Below are positions 38,920 to 51,999 of a stretch of DNA of 64,000 bases, one piece after another. The stretch is from positions 20,320,112 through 20,384,111 of the forward strand of contig CM068323.1 of assembly GCA_034766995.1 (NCBI GenBank). Reading direction: 5' to 3'. Position 1 is the first letter of the stretch; each line of letters begins with the position of its first letter. The translations under genes and the position numbers were made by a program. The notes below the pieces were generated by a model, which was given only the letters and a program-made list of their open reading frames with translations, was not told the origin of the DNA and did no database searches. Origin of the DNA: Acanthacorydalis orientalis (Eukaryota > Arthropoda > Insecta > Megaloptera > Corydalidae).

Positions 38920-40110
38920 ATACATTAGTTCTGTTTTTTGTTCAATGATTTCATTGTAATTTAGATACTAATATTAATGATATTGCCCATTATATATCAT
39001 ATAAATGTTCAATAATGATCTATTTTTTAATTTGATAGCTAAATTGAAAAGAGATAATTTTATGATATGAATTAATTTAAATTGTAGACTTCTTTCCTAA
39101 TAATATTTTTTTTTTATAAAATAGATGAAAAACAGGATCGAGTCATAAAAATGCTATTTTTTATAATGTACATATTCGTGTATGTTTTATGTCACATACA
39201 GAATTGGATTGTTTTTCTAGTAGAAGCATAAAAGATTATAACTATTTAAATAAAGATACATTTATTTCAATAATAAATAATCTTTTTTGTATAAAAGGTT
39301 CTTCATTTTAAATAAATTCCAACATATGAAAGATTAAAAAAATACTTTATATAATTACTAAGGTCGTTTCATATTTTTCTTACATTTTGAAAATTGATAC
39401 AAATACATAATTAGCACATTTAAATTACTTCTTATGTAAATTAAAGTTCTTAATGTATTGATGTATTAAATGAACTTAAAACGATTCTTTAATGTTTTAA
39501 AATACCATAATATCAAATGTATGTTTATTAAACTTAATTCATTTTTATTTAAAATAAGAAAAAAGTGATAGTTGTAGCATTCCTGTTATATTTTATCTAG
39601 ATTTCGTGGTTAGTAAGATATTTTGAGATATATTTTATCGATAAAAAATGCAAATATACTTTCTAAATAAGATATTAATAAATTAAAACTAGTAACTTTT
39701 TATGATAAATTTAATTCTTTAATTGTCAATAAGTATTTAGTGTAATAAAATGAATTTTAGTATACCTACATGACTTTACTAATATCACAACGAAAATGAA
39801 ATAAGAATATTAATTAAATTAATTCAAGGTATTTATTTGTATAGTTATATGCTTTTCATGTCTTATATCCAAATAAAGTTATTAATATTTTTCGGATATG
39901 TTTTTGATTTTTGTATATTTCATTATTGAAATTTTTAATGATATATGATACCAACATTTTATAAAATAAATAAATAATTTCGAAACTGATGGTTTCAGTT
40001 TATGTGTATGTGAGGATTTTGTAATTTTTATATTGATAATTCACTTGTTCAAATATATATTGGATATAAATGTCAATCGGGAAAAACGATATAAAGGAAT
40101 TGAAATATAT
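38920..40110. other. AT desert without (TA)n arrays
   Basis: About 1.2 kb of low-complexity AT DNA, nothing coding. Confidence 0.5.
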
Positions 40111-40111
40111 A

Positions 40112-40114
<3 letters not shown>

Positions 40115-40148
<34 letters not shown>
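40115..40148. repeat. (TA)n array
   Basis: 34 bp, left border of the 40.15 kb island. Confidence 0.95.
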
Positions 40149-40149
<1 letters not shown>

Positions 40150-40151
<2 letters not shown>

Positions 40152-40560
40152 GTCATTTCCTCGCGTCAAATGTTCCTTATGGTTTCTCGTAAACACGTGT
40201 CGGGGTGGCCACGTTATCCAACCACTCGCGTTATGCACGCATTGGTTAGAATGCCTTAGGCATAAAGCTTTTGTGCATACATACACAAGTACATGGCGTG
40301 TAGTCCTGTCTTTTTTTGCTACAGCAATACAATATCGATTTATGTGCAAGGGAGCGAGAAATGACCGCGTGAGCAAGACAACCAGATCTATCGTGGTCTG
40401 ATGACCATGGAGAAGATGTCTCGATACAGGAGTAGTCTGTTGTGAATTTTATTTTTAAAAAATCTGTATACATGGAAGAATACATAATTTGAATTCGTTG
40501 AATTTTAATCAGCGCTGTTAAATATTTCATACTTAAACGTGTACTTGTTGTATACTAATT
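40150..40560. promoter_or_regulatory. Balanced-composition island
   Basis: Begins at the end of a (TA)n array with TGTCATTTCCTCGCG and AAACACGTGTCGGGGTGGCC. Overlapping frames on both strands (40041-40530) shadow each other and carry no motif. Confidence 0.3.
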
Positions 40561-41089
40561 TCATCGATTTATTTATATTATGCTGTTTTATTGAACATCT
40601 CTAGAAATTTTAACAAAAAATAAATTTGAATATGTTCGATTCGCCTAAAAGCATCAATCAAAGTTTTAACAAAAAGATTGTAGATATTGTCAAGCTTTGT
40701 TAAAGAAATCATATTGTTCGGGATATTTAATTATTGATTTTTAAACACACACACACACATATACATTATCTGATTCATTATAATAAATTAATATTTTATA
40801 AAAGACTTATCGACTGATGTATTTTTGATATTATGTATATAAAATTATGTGCATGACAAAAGTTATTTCATATAGTTTTATTCATATCTGAAATGTTTAA
40901 TTAATAATAATTATAATATAATTTTAAAAGTTTTAAAATAAAACAGCGATCAGAATGTATTTTATACAATCACGTGTTTCATTTCGAATAAAATTTATTT
41001 ATGAAATGACTGTTTTCTCTCATCAGTTTTTCGAGAATAGATCTATTTCTTTAATAGTTTTTTACACAATAATCTATAAAAAAAACCAA

Positions 41090-41577
41090 ACAAAATCCGG
41101 CACTGTATAAATATATCCAGCATCCACTTCAAACTACGGTAACGTAATACTTCGATCATTGTATCACAAAAAAAGGAAACATGTTCTCCAGCCGCCACGT
41201 ACAGTTTCTTTCTACTCAACACTCAGCTCGGCTACGGATTCGCATCTATCTATCTATACTACTATCGGTTCATATCCCGCGTATTCGGTATAGGTTAGAA
41301 TATATTCGTTCTAAATTACATACTGGCGACATTTATGTACGTCTGTTGTATTAGTTTGTTTTTATTGTTCCGTTCCGGAGAACTTCTTATATTAGATTTT
41401 CGAGATCGATTATTGGCACAAAAAGAACGTATAACCCAAGACAGTAGCCACTTGTACCGTCTATCGTGTGGATAGCTTTTTATGAAATGACCTTTTATTA
41501 GTTTTAGATAACAAGTTTGACATTTCAGGATGTAATGTTTTTCTTCTTCATGTATACAAATACACGAAGAATTTTTC

Positions 41578-41578
<1 letters not shown>
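41090..41578. promoter_or_regulatory. Balanced-composition island
   Basis: CAGCCGCCACGTACAG and CTCAGCTCGGCTACGG near 41191-41237. The minus frame 41316-41579 contains KHYILKCQTCYLKLIKG, not recognised. Confidence 0.3.

Positions 41579-41629
<51 letters not shown>
41579..41629. repeat. (TA)n array
   Basis: 51 bp, right border of the 41.1-41.58 kb island. Confidence 0.95.
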
Positions 41630-41633
<4 letters not shown>

Positions 41634-41639
41634 TCCTAT

Positions 41640-42180
41640 ATAATTTTATCTAGTATTTTTGAGCGAAAACATTATTATAATAACTGATAAAAAATAACAC
41701 CATTCAAAAATATGCTGTAAACCGAATATCTTTTTTATCTACTTATAATTTTTAATAATTTACATATTCCAATGATTTAAAAGTCGTTTTAAAAGTAATA
41801 TATTGTCTTTTTAAAAAAAACTTGATTTGTATTGATTCTAAAAATATTACTCATTATATATTTCATATTTAAATTTAAGTTTCTTAAATAGTATGTACTT
41901 TTTAATTCCTTATAACTTCTATTTATAAAAATACTTTTTTGAGTGATTTAATTTGGTATATAATGTTTTGTAAATGTATATAGTTTTGTGTATGTCTATA
42001 TACTATCATGTTAAAAGATAATTTTTATTATTATGGAATGTGTTAATTTTCAGCATCAGACCATACATTGTTAAAGTGTGAATGTTTGAAAATAAATTAA
42101 ATTTAGAATTTCAATACTGAAAATTAATATGTTCTAGTTGATTTCTTTTTGCAATATCGAACATTTTCTAGAATTATTCG
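41640..42180. other. AT-rich DNA, no gene seen
   Basis: No repeats or frames of note. Confidence 0.5.
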
Positions 42181-42219
42181 CATAGTTCTTTATGTTCGCA
42201 TATTTCGTATTGATTTTTT

Positions 42220-42565
42220 CTAAAGTAAAAACACTGAAAATATCTTTGGTACTACATCATTGAACATATTATTTTTCACGGTCCTTTTACGTTTCGTCAG
42301 CATTCGGTACAAATGTTCTGACACTTGAACGATTGAATGTTGGTTCGTTTCGCAGACACCAGAAATTCCGTATACTTTTGTGTCGGACCGCATCGACGAT
42401 ATCGGGTGCACGTGTACTCGTAAACAGGGTGGTGTCGAGTCAAGCTTCATTCGCTTAACGTCCTTCGAACGCCATTAACATTTTAACCCCCGAAACGATA
42501 TTTTTAGATACTCCTCCCCGTGTGTACCTTTTATTGTTGCGCCTGATACATATCTTACGATCAAA
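42220..42565. promoter_or_regulatory. Balanced-composition island upstream of the signal-peptide-like start
   Basis: CGCATCGACGATATCGGGTG near 42389 and CCCCCGAAACG near 42487. The minus frame 42220-42450 (MKLDSTPPCLRVHVHPISSM) is unrecognised. Confidence 0.3.
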
Positions 42566-42640
42566 ATGGACGACATAAAGAAGCTTTCAATATTTTGTAT
42601 ATGTGTGTTGATATGCAAGTGTTATTCACAGAAAATCATT
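42566..42640 (+). other. Isolated signal-peptide-like start (MDDIKKLSIFCICVLICKCYS)
   Basis: ATG at 42566 in the context AAAATGG opens a frame with a short charged N-terminus, a Cys/Ile/Val hydrophobic core and a small-residue end at CYSQ, as in a secretory signal peptide. It follows directly on a balanced-composition island (42250-42560) that could hold a promoter or 5' UTR. The frame then runs into a (TA)n array at 42727, so any real gene would need a splice donor first; no convincing one was seen. Confidence 0.15.
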
Positions 42641-42723
42641 ATGACTGCTATTTTATTTTATAGTCTCATGTTTAATAGCACTTTTATTTACTATTGGAAT
42701 CGTTTTATTTTAGACAAGTTACA

Positions 42724-42726
<3 letters not shown>

Positions 42727-42767
<41 letters not shown>
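42727..42767. repeat. (TA)n array
   Basis: 41 bp; interrupts the frame of the signal-peptide-like candidate at 42566. Confidence 0.95.
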
Positions 42768-42771
<4 letters not shown>

Positions 42772-43480
42772 TAAAATATATTAACACAGTCTGTTATTAG
42801 AAAAAAGTTAAAAACAATGCACTAGTATAATAATGTTGTTCTTATTAATAGACCGAATATTTAAGAAGTTCTATTATTAAAATATCAATAACTTCAATTT
42901 TAGTAGCAGTAATATTTTTAGTAGTAATATTTAAAATATTTATATTTATTTTCGAGTTATGAAAGTTGTAGTGATTAAAAAGTTGAAGAAATAAAATAAA
43001 TATTGATAAGACAACAATTTTAAAGTAGTGTGTATTACTATACCGAAAAGTGATATCTATTAATATATGCTTAAGTTAAAATATGCGTTGAGTTACTATA
43101 TTTAATTATATCAATGAATCTTGTATTGATTATATTATAATATACTCGTATATTATGAATAAGATAAGTTTGACAAATAAATTATTGTTGCTGTTAAATA
43201 TTCAAAAATATATTTTCCTGGTCATGATTTCTGTGATATTTTTTTAAAAAATTACTTAGTAATTAACATATTGATAATGATTCTTGGATATATGATGACT
43301 TATTCTCGAATAATAGTCTGTTTAAATTTTTTTTCTCCATAGCTTTCCAATAATTTGATTGTATTTATCAACCATTTTTTGCAGTCTTTTACTGTCCTTT
43401 ATGACATACATTTCCCCATGATCTAGTTTTCTCGAATAGATGAATTGTTTTGATATTTAGGTTGTGTTTTATTTTCTCCA

Positions 43481-43514
43481 AATATTTAGTATATATGTAT
43501 ATATACTAAATATT
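43481..43514. repeat. Perfect 34-bp palindrome
   Basis: Arms AATATTTAGTATATAT and its exact reverse complement are separated by GT (43497-43498). The outer halves are not simple TA repeat, so it is more than a microsatellite effect. Confidence 0.9.
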
Positions 43515-44063
43515 GCGGTATTTGTTGTGTAAAATAACAAGAAAAAATATATAAATGTCATCTATATTAAGCTCATAAAAATTATACGGAAATGTTTTGT
43601 CAACAATCAATTGAAATGAAACATTATTCAGTCTGAAACTTAAAAGAATGTCAACTATATTCGGTAAAGGTCAGTGAATAAATTTAACGTTTCTCGTCGT
43701 AAAACTCTCCTATTTACCATGAACTTTTCGTACGTCGACAGAAAATTCAAGGATAATGTAAAATAGATACAATTAGAGATACGAGAAGATCGTGTAATTC
43801 AGATAAATAAATCCGAAACGCTTTCAGTCGTATAAAAGTGCTGAAGGAAAAGACGTTCCTGTTTCCGGGCACTAATTATCATAACGATTAGTCTAATGAT
43901 TCGAAATTCGATTTCCATAGAAGATTTTGATTCGTTTCTAATCAATAGATTCTGTACAAAGTGTTTGCTAGTCTATATTGAGAGTGAATAATTAAAAAGA
44001 AATTTTATGATAAAATTAATTAATTTTAAAGTCGTTATAATAAAATTTACCTTTTATACATTC

Positions 44064-44083
44064 ATATATATATATATATATAA
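44064..44083. repeat. (TA)n array, short
   Basis: About 19 bp directly abutting dispersed repeat copy 1. Confidence 0.9.
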
Positions 44084-44200
44084 AGATCGCATTAAATTTC
44101 TTTCCTGTATATTTTTTCCTTTCTTTTTTTAATATCTTGCTTATTCTTGTTATTTATACAAAATACCTGTTTTGTGTTATATTACCTATTAAAATTTAGT
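44084..44200 (+). repeat. Dispersed repeat copy 1
   Basis: From AGATCG to AAAATTTAGT this segment matches 47289-47389 on the same strand, sharing CTTTCCTGTATATTT, TTATTCTTGTTATTTATA and TTTTGTGTTATAT with indels between. It may be an old transposon fragment. No terminal repeats were recognised. Confidence 0.7.
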
Positions 44201-44760
44201 GTGTGTGTTTATATTTGTATCTACTAAGACATTCCTTACATTTTAATCGTACAATAATGAGTGAAAATAAATCATTATATTTAATGAGATGTTATAATAA
44301 GATTAAAAGTGAATAAGAAACTTTATAATAGTATTTAATGACATCATGTATGTATTATAGATATCTGAACAATACCTGATTTTTTATACGAGCGAAATAT
44401 AATTACATAAAAGGATCTTGTTTAATCATGCACATGTATTGTATAAATTGAAAACAAGTTTAGCTTTAAATTCAATTCACAGAACGTTCGAAAGTTTTTC
44501 ATTAGTTGAGAGCAGCGTATCCATTCTCATAGTTAATGTATTGTTTGCCAAAGAGTGATCACGTTGAAGACGCTTCTTTGATAACTTTGATTTCAGACAG
44601 CAGATCGAGGGTGAAATTTAATTTGGACTAATTTATTGACATGTGATACAATGTATAGTTTAATAGTAAACATCAAACATAATACATGACTGATTAAGCA
44701 CAATACATCGTTCAATTGTAAACACTGCGTACACTTGTAATCAATTAAATTAAATATTGT

Positions 44761-44766
<6 letters not shown>

Positions 44767-44796
<30 letters not shown>
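44767..44796. repeat. (TA)n array
   Basis: 30 bp between GTGTG and CACA flanks; followed by 3.2 kb without another array of this size. Confidence 0.95.
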
Positions 44797-44800
<4 letters not shown>

Positions 44801-46439
44801 AGAATTTCTAATACATATTATTGTAAATAATATTATTTTTTCTGAGATATAAACCTGATTTCATACGAATTTTTATAAACACAATTTTATCATACTGAAT
44901 GAACACAAACAAAAGTTAATTAATTAATAAATCAATGTAGAACTTTTTGTTCGAAGCTCCTTATACGTATATATTTGTAAAATATACGACTGCTTAATGA
45001 AACATATATCATATTTTGACACAGTCATCTGTTAATATTATACTTTAATATTTACTTACTGCTATACACTAATTGAAATCTCTTGCGTAAGCACTGTTCA
45101 GATCATTTCGTGGAAACACCTCTAATTTTATAATGGAGTTTTGTACAATAACAATTCATGTAACAAACAGTCGAAGATATTTCAATGCGTATACAAAGCA
45201 CGGTCGCGACCAATTTAATTATTATTAAATTTAATATCGTTAATAGAACGATGTGAAATGTTAGTGTTGTGAAATATTACGATAAATATATGTATTTTAT
45301 CAAGGTAAAACGTAAATATGTAATTTAATATGTGATTTAGTAAATGGAATTCTACTTAAGAAACAAACATATCTAATTAATTAATATATTATGTTTTATA
45401 TACAATAAAATAGAATAAGATGATACGATTTTTGCACTCTAGTATGAATAATACATGATTTGATAACATATTTAGGTAATCTTTTGAGAAGATGTTATAA
45501 TTAATATTTGTTATTTTCTCAGCACATATCACTTGTTTAATATCATTGAATTAATCTTTTCTTTCGGCGATAATCCATATCTATATAAATATTTGTCCAT
45601 CGTTTTTCCATTTATATATTTGTGGTAATATAAATTTAAACATTTGATATATTGTATTTTTGTGTATTTGGTTTTCTTAGAGAATTATTTTATTGAAGAT
45701 TGAATAGAATACTGAGTTTTTCTTAGTATTTTTTTGAATTTGAAATTTTCTGTTGCTATATTTTATATAATACAAAATATTATTAAGATGTGTAATTATA
45801 GTTTATTCGAGAGTCTTTTAAATGTTCATTTAAATCATCAATCTTCAAGATTATTTTATAATACCAGAAATATATCTTTATGTAAAATTATTGGGTATAC
45901 ATTTATTTTACATTTTTTTCAATAACGAAAATTAACTTATACATGTAATACTACTAATTCTTGTATACTTTGAAAAAACTAACAAATATTTTTCTGAATG
46001 TTGTCTTTAAGACTCACGACTGTTTGTATTTTCAAGCGAATCGTTTTTACTGATAAAAATATAACTACTAATTGATTAAATTTTTACTAAAACTAGATTT
46101 GATCAATTTAAATGGATAACTGTTCATAAATTTCAATAAATGTATTTATTTATCATCAATATCAAAGTACCGTGAATCTGATATCTTTCTAATTTTCTTT
46201 AAAGATCTAAATAATACATTAATGAAACTATGTATTTCCATAAACAATATGTTTCGCCTCTTAATTTTTTTTTTAAAATAAAAAGTGTACATTTTTGGTT
46301 ATAATTATATATTTTCATAGACTAATGATGTATATTATTGGCACTTTTTTATTGATTGTCTGCTGCTTTATAAATTTTATTTAAAAAGTATACATCCCAT
46401 TTCTGGATATATATATATAATGAAAGTGTATATGTAGTT

Positions 46440-46860
46440 TGAGGGTACAACGATGTAGCGACGACATTAATTGATTAAGGTTAATGTGTCGCTGTCATTG
46501 TCGCAGGACAGATATTAATTATCAGAAAGCACGCGAACGGATATTGCTTCGACTAAATAATATACTAGACGTTATATGCAGTGTATGTGTGTGTTCTATG
46601 TATTATGGAAATGTGCTTTGCTTCTGAAGGCATCACGGCTCTGTAATGACTGTAAGAATGAATATTTTCGCCTAAGGAGCGTATGTGCGTGCGAGACTCG
46701 ACGCTTTCAAACGGAATCTACGCAAACATACCAATAGACGTTCTGTGCATGAACGATAAAGTCGTTAATGCCATCACTGTACATTATTAAAAGTTTTCGC
46801 TGTTATACTTTCGGTACGGTTTCATGTTGTAGGTGACTGTAATTTAATCTTAAGAAAATT
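46440..46860. promoter_or_regulatory. Balanced-composition island without open frames
   Basis: Direct echoes GATGTAGCGACGACATTAAT and GTGTCGCTGTCATTGTCGC near 46451-46505, and GTGCGTGCGAGACTCGACGC near 46685. Confidence 0.3.
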
Positions 46861-46869
46861 TACACTTAC

Positions 46870-48025
46870 ACATGAATACATGTGCGCATAAAACTTCAAA
46901 GAATATAATATATTACCCAGCACCGCGTTTCTCACTTTATTATAAAATATTTATCTTAATTATTCACCATCATAGTATCATTTATGTTATGTACGCTTTT
47001 TTCTTATTTTGTAGTTGATTTTTTTATAGTGGATAATATATTTTTAATACAATACTCGTTCTGTGTATGAAATATCAATAATTATTTATTTGTTTCAAAA
47101 TGAGTCCATTAAGTAAGATTTTAATGTCATGTTTAATTTATATTCAGATCAAATGAGTGTAAATATACATCATGTTGAGTTACCAAGTGAAAGATGACAT
47201 AGCAATACATTAATAAATGATGTATTTTAGTTGTATGTGCTAAAATGACTAAAATCACTTCACACTTTGTCCTATACTTTTGAAACTTAGATCGAATTAA
47301 ATTCCTTTCCTGTATATTTCTTAATATATTGATTATTCTTGTTATTTATATGAAAAAACTCTTTTGTGTTATATCTATTAAAATTTAGTTCAATTCACAT
47401 ATTAGTAACAAATAATGTGGCTTATTCTTATATTACAAATACATTCATTTTTAAAAAATCAAAATTATAGTTTTTTTTTGTTTATAAGCAAAGGATTTTA
47501 TGGAAAGTACTTCAAAGTATTATTATATATTAAATGGCAAATAAACACAGATAAAATTATTTATATGTTCAATATATATTATAATTGGTTAATTTTATAA
47601 AGTAGTAATTGAATTAATAACGTAGTAATTGAACTAATGTGAACAATAATTTTGTATTTAATTATATAATGATTCTTCATTGATTATATTACGGAAAGAG
47701 AAATAAAATTAATTTTATTTTTTTTTTAAATAAAAAAAAGACAAATTGAAACGAGTTAAATCGAGACAGGAAGCTTTTAGTTAGAATACGTTTTCAATCT
47801 AAGATGATAGTTTAATCAGTAATAATAAAAAAAATACTCATCGAACTTTAGAAACCGACTATATATTATATCGTTTTTATTGTGCATATTAATTTAGCGT
47901 TTTGTTTTTATTATCAGAATATTTAACGTAAAGTATTATTTTTACTCACTGATAAAATTGTAAATACCTGAAAAAAGGTTGTGTAAACGTTTAAGACTTT
48001 CATTTTATGTTATTTCTGTATTTTA
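46870..48025. other. AT desert, no gene seen
   Basis: Contains dispersed repeat copy 2 only. Confidence 0.5.
47289..47389 (+). repeat. Dispersed repeat copy 2
   Basis: This is the shorter partner of 44084-44200, about 3.2 kb away in direct orientation. It lacks about 15 bp of the T-rich middle. Confidence 0.7.
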
Positions 48026-48030
48026 TTACA

Positions 48031-48033
48031 TAC

Positions 48034-48071
<38 letters not shown>
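48031..48071. repeat. (TA)n array
   Basis: 41 bp, left border of the 48.1-48.7 kb island. Confidence 0.95.
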
Positions 48072-48074
<3 letters not shown>

Positions 48075-48099
48075 TATGTACATATGTTTGTGTATGAAA

Positions 48100-48391
48100 A
48101 TATAGACAAAAGTGAAGGTCTGTAGATTACGGTTACCATAACCCGCGACCAATTGAGGCACACGTGCAATTTGTATACATATTTAACTTCGTGCAACTTT
48201 TATGTTCGCATTTTACACAGGGGACACATCGTCCGTGAGATGAAAATGTCTCACTTCAAGTATATCAATTCGTGGTTTTGTTCAACCGTACGCGTATACG
48301 GATGTATAAACGCATATGTTTTGTATATATGAGTACCTGTCTGTCTACCTCTCTAAAGATTCACATCGAATGCTGTATGTAATGTATATAC

Positions 48392-48445
<54 letters not shown>

Positions 48446-48730
48446 CACATCTGCACGCAGGAATGTCAGAGTCACAAATTTCGCGTGTCAACATTTATGA
48501 AATGCGTCTGCAAACTTGTAGTTTGTTCGTCTCTTTTTTCCCAGTTCTCTATTAATATTTCAGTGATTGACGGCGAGGGAATGTTATATATGAATGACAG
48601 ATTTTTTTTATACCGAGACGTTAATTTAAGTCTAACAGTTTGTAATGTTTATGGACAACGAAATATATTGCATGAATATTTTCTTCACGCGGTAGTTTTT
48701 GTCAGACATATTATAAAAAAAATACATTAA
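48100..48730. promoter_or_regulatory. Balanced-composition island split by a (TA)n array
   Basis: AACCCGCGACC, GGCACACGTGCA and GTACGCGTATACGG precede the array. Two overlapping plus frames (48316-48555 and 48392-48730) owe their length to the TA run. Confidence 0.3.
48399..48443. repeat. (TA)n array
   Basis: 45 bp splitting that island in two. Confidence 0.95.
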
Positions 48731-48760
48731 TGTTCATTTTCTTTCAATACACAATATTTA

Positions 48761-48765
<5 letters not shown>

Positions 48766-48799
<34 letters not shown>
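48766..48799. repeat. (TA)n array
   Basis: 34 bp, right border of that island. Confidence 0.95.
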
Positions 48800-48802
<3 letters not shown>

Positions 48803-49394
48803 ATTAATTGAAAATATCACTCTTATAATAAAAGTCACTAGAAAAATAAAAACGAATGCTGTTTATTTGGATTGAAGCCTTCATATTCGAAAAGAAAAAT
48901 ATTCGATCAAATGTTAGTGAAAAATTGATTCTAGTTAGAGAATATACTTCATAGAAAAGGCTAAAATATGTATAAAAATAATTATAAAAGGTTTTCCTGA
49001 GATTATTACGTTTTTTTAATATCACCATAGTTTCTATTTTCATTTTCAGATAGTGTTTCCATTCTAAATGTACATGAAAATAACGAAAGTTGAAACAAAT
49101 GTATGAATATAATTTTACAGTCGTTTATCATGTATAAAATTGAAGCACTGAAATGAAAAATGTATATAAAATTTAAATATTTATATACTTTTATGTATTT
49201 TTTTTTGCATTTATTAGCAGCAGAATTGAAATGTAGGTGTCTTGCAACTTAATTACCATAAGGTATAATGTATTTAAGTTATGTCTTTTTGTTTATATCT
49301 CTATTTTTATTCTGTGTTGGTACAAAGTTCTATTGTTACAAAGAGTATTGTATCGAAAAATGATTTAAAACTGAGCTTAATTTTAAGAATCAGT

Positions 49395-49420
49395 ATATAT
49401 ATATATATATATATATATAT
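49395..49420. repeat. (TA)n array flanked by CAG
   Basis: 26 bp; CAGTATAT occurs on both sides, giving a small direct repeat. Confidence 0.9.
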
Positions 49421-49499
49421 CAGTATATAGAAAAATTAAATGTTCTCATATATAACAAATTAAGTAATTGATACTACACATATTAATGTATTTATTATG

Positions 49500-49519
49500 T
49501 ATATATATATATATATATT
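49500..49519. repeat. (TA)n array, short
   Basis: 20 bp. Confidence 0.9.
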
Positions 49520-49729
49520 TGTGCAATTTTTATTTGAAAATATCTAAAAATACATAACAAGGTTTTAAAATAAATTGGAAAGTAAAAAAATGTAAATACT
49601 GTAACCTAAAAAAGACATTTATATCTACTGTCTCGTTTTCAATTTACTGCCAGGGACTTAATTTTACATCTGTGAAAGATAGCGCAATAATCAAATTAGA
49701 ATTTAATTTAATTTTAATATTTGATGTCA

Positions 49730-49730
<1 letters not shown>

Positions 49731-49766
<36 letters not shown>
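49731..49766. repeat. (TA)n array
   Basis: 36 bp. Confidence 0.95.
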
Positions 49767-49767
<1 letters not shown>

Positions 49768-51304
49768 CGTACACAATGTTTTATGCATGACAAATTTTTA
49801 TTTTCATAAAAACACTTTATCGAAAAAAATATACTATAACTATATAAACACGAGAAATTTACTTCATTGTAACTGCATTATTTTCAACCTCTTATTCTAT
49901 ACATAGAATATTTTATAAAATAATTTGATTTTGTCTTGCTATCAACCTCGCTACATTATTTAATTGTTTTTTGTATAGTATTGAAAATCGATAAACAGCA
50001 ACTATGAACTTTTCATAGTGTACAGACGATATAAATTGCTTATGCCTTCAATTACAAAATACACAGAGAATTTGAAATTTACATATAAATAAAATATAAA
50101 CGATAATAAAATTCAACTTTATAGCATTTTATATTATATGATTGATTTTTTTTATGAAGAAGAAAAGACAGATAAAATTTAATTTAAATGTATATAAATA
50201 TTTCAAACTGTTTTTTTATATATTATACAATTTTAACGTAATTTTCATTTAAACGACTTTTAACTTAGATTAGTATTTTAATGAACTGAATGAATAAAAC
50301 AATGTTGATTTATAAAAAGTAATCAGAAAATCATTAAAATTTAAACGAGCAGTTTTAAACTTTATTGAGGAGTTTACTCAATCTTAATAAAAAGAGTCAT
50401 TAATTTAATTACTTTATATATAATACAGTAGAGTATTTAGATCAATTGTAAATAGAAAGTATCTGTATTTAAAAATAAAATGTTTAAAATCTTATATATG
50501 AATGAAATATAAAATAAACTTAATCATTTAATTTATTTCTTTTATAGACAATTATTTAATGAAATTATAATTTGAAACTTTTTTATACCAAATCATTAGC
50601 AAACATTATATTTGTACTTGATTAGAGAAAAAACTGTTTTGATCTTCAAAAATTGAATGGTATAATAGATTAAATTATCTTAATCAAAGTATGAACTTAC
50701 TTTTTAAAATAAATTATTTAAAAAAATTGACGGTTGATTTGAAGTTAATATTGAAACAAAAATTATTAACAAATATGGTTCAACAAATTTTTGTAGGAAT
50801 TTATTTATGATAACATTTTTCCACACTAAAGTATCACATCGACGCAATCTTCAAGTTAAAGCTTTGAAAAATCGTTTCGTAGATTTATAGCATCAAAAAG
50901 TAACTCCTACATATACACGGTAAACGTTTTTGAGAATTCGCATAGAATCGTTGTAAATCTGTTAGCTCTATATTGAAAGCTTTCCTGATTGAATATACTT
51001 TTTTACAGAGTACTCATATATTTACATTAAATGAATATAGCTGGCAATCATTTCTTTATTAGCAAAATTATATCTGATATTTATAATATCTGATAAACTA
51101 GAAGACAAGAAATTGCGTAGTACATATTTACTTTCTTGCCTATTTATTACTATATTTGAAATAAATTTCAATTTTGATAAAGTAAAATGGTTAGATAATT
51201 TCGCTACATTTTTTTATAAGCAGTGTTATTTATTATTTGAAATAAAATAACACAGTATTAAAAATATACTCGTATCTGTAAATTTATAAAATATAAGCAC
51301 AGAT

Positions 51305-51313
<9 letters not shown>

Positions 51314-51357
<44 letters not shown>

Positions 51358-51358
51358 A
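51314..51358. repeat. Compound (TA)n / (TG)n array
   Basis: 22 bp TA joined to 11-12 TG units, the longest TG run in the window. Confidence 0.95.
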
Positions 51359-51489
51359 TAATTATACAGTCTGATATGATTGTAAGGATATTTTCAGATA
51401 AATGCATCGTAAATTATGAATTTTCATTAGTCAGGACTTAATTTCATTCCATTATGAACTAATAAAAAAGAAACTACAGAACACACCTA

Positions 51490-51980
51490 CTTTATAGCAT
51501 TCAAATATGATACTTTCTCATTAGTTTACGCGTCACGGGACTTAACTTTACTATCGGAATGATTGAATGCGACAGTCAGAAGCTATGAATCAACAGGCGT
51601 ACACTAATTGCATTTTGTAGTACTCGGGTTCGTTTAGTAGCTGGCATACTCTGCAGCACCGGAAATCGAACGCTGATTGTATTATGGATACCATAATGAT
51701 GAACACGCATATAGTTGTTCCGTTGCCCTACTTACTAATATTCCCGTCGACCAAACCGGAAGAGTAAATGCAATCACTTTGAATGTTATTATCCGAGATT
51801 TTCGCGGGTCAGCGATGTTGATTTCGTTTTGAATTGGAGCTTATGTACTCGATGTGGTACATTGATTCGTGTTTAATTAAATTTTATGTAAGGGATTTAG
51901 AAAAATCGATGCGTTCGTTTTCATACTTATAACCGATCACAAATCTTCAATCTTTTCTCTCATAGAACATTTGGTATATA
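51490..51980. promoter_or_regulatory. Balanced-composition island without open frames
   Basis: GTTTACGCGTCACGGGAC near 51522, CTGCAGCACCGG near 51651 and TTTTCGCGGGTCAGCG near 51800. Confidence 0.3.
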
Positions 51981-51999
51981 TTTTTTTTGTTCAGTTCGA

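Larger units (their letters stand above)
42790..46430. other. Mostly AT desert with one small island
   Basis: 43660-43960 is more balanced (CGTACGTCGACAG, GACGTTCCTGTTTCCGGGC). The 34-bp palindrome and dispersed repeat copy 1 lie here. No coding motif. Confidence 0.5.
48810..51480. other. AT desert, no gene seen
   Basis: The minus frame 48804-49043 is Phe/Asn/Ile-rich with no motif. 49770-51300 lacks (TA)n arrays. Confidence 0.5.
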
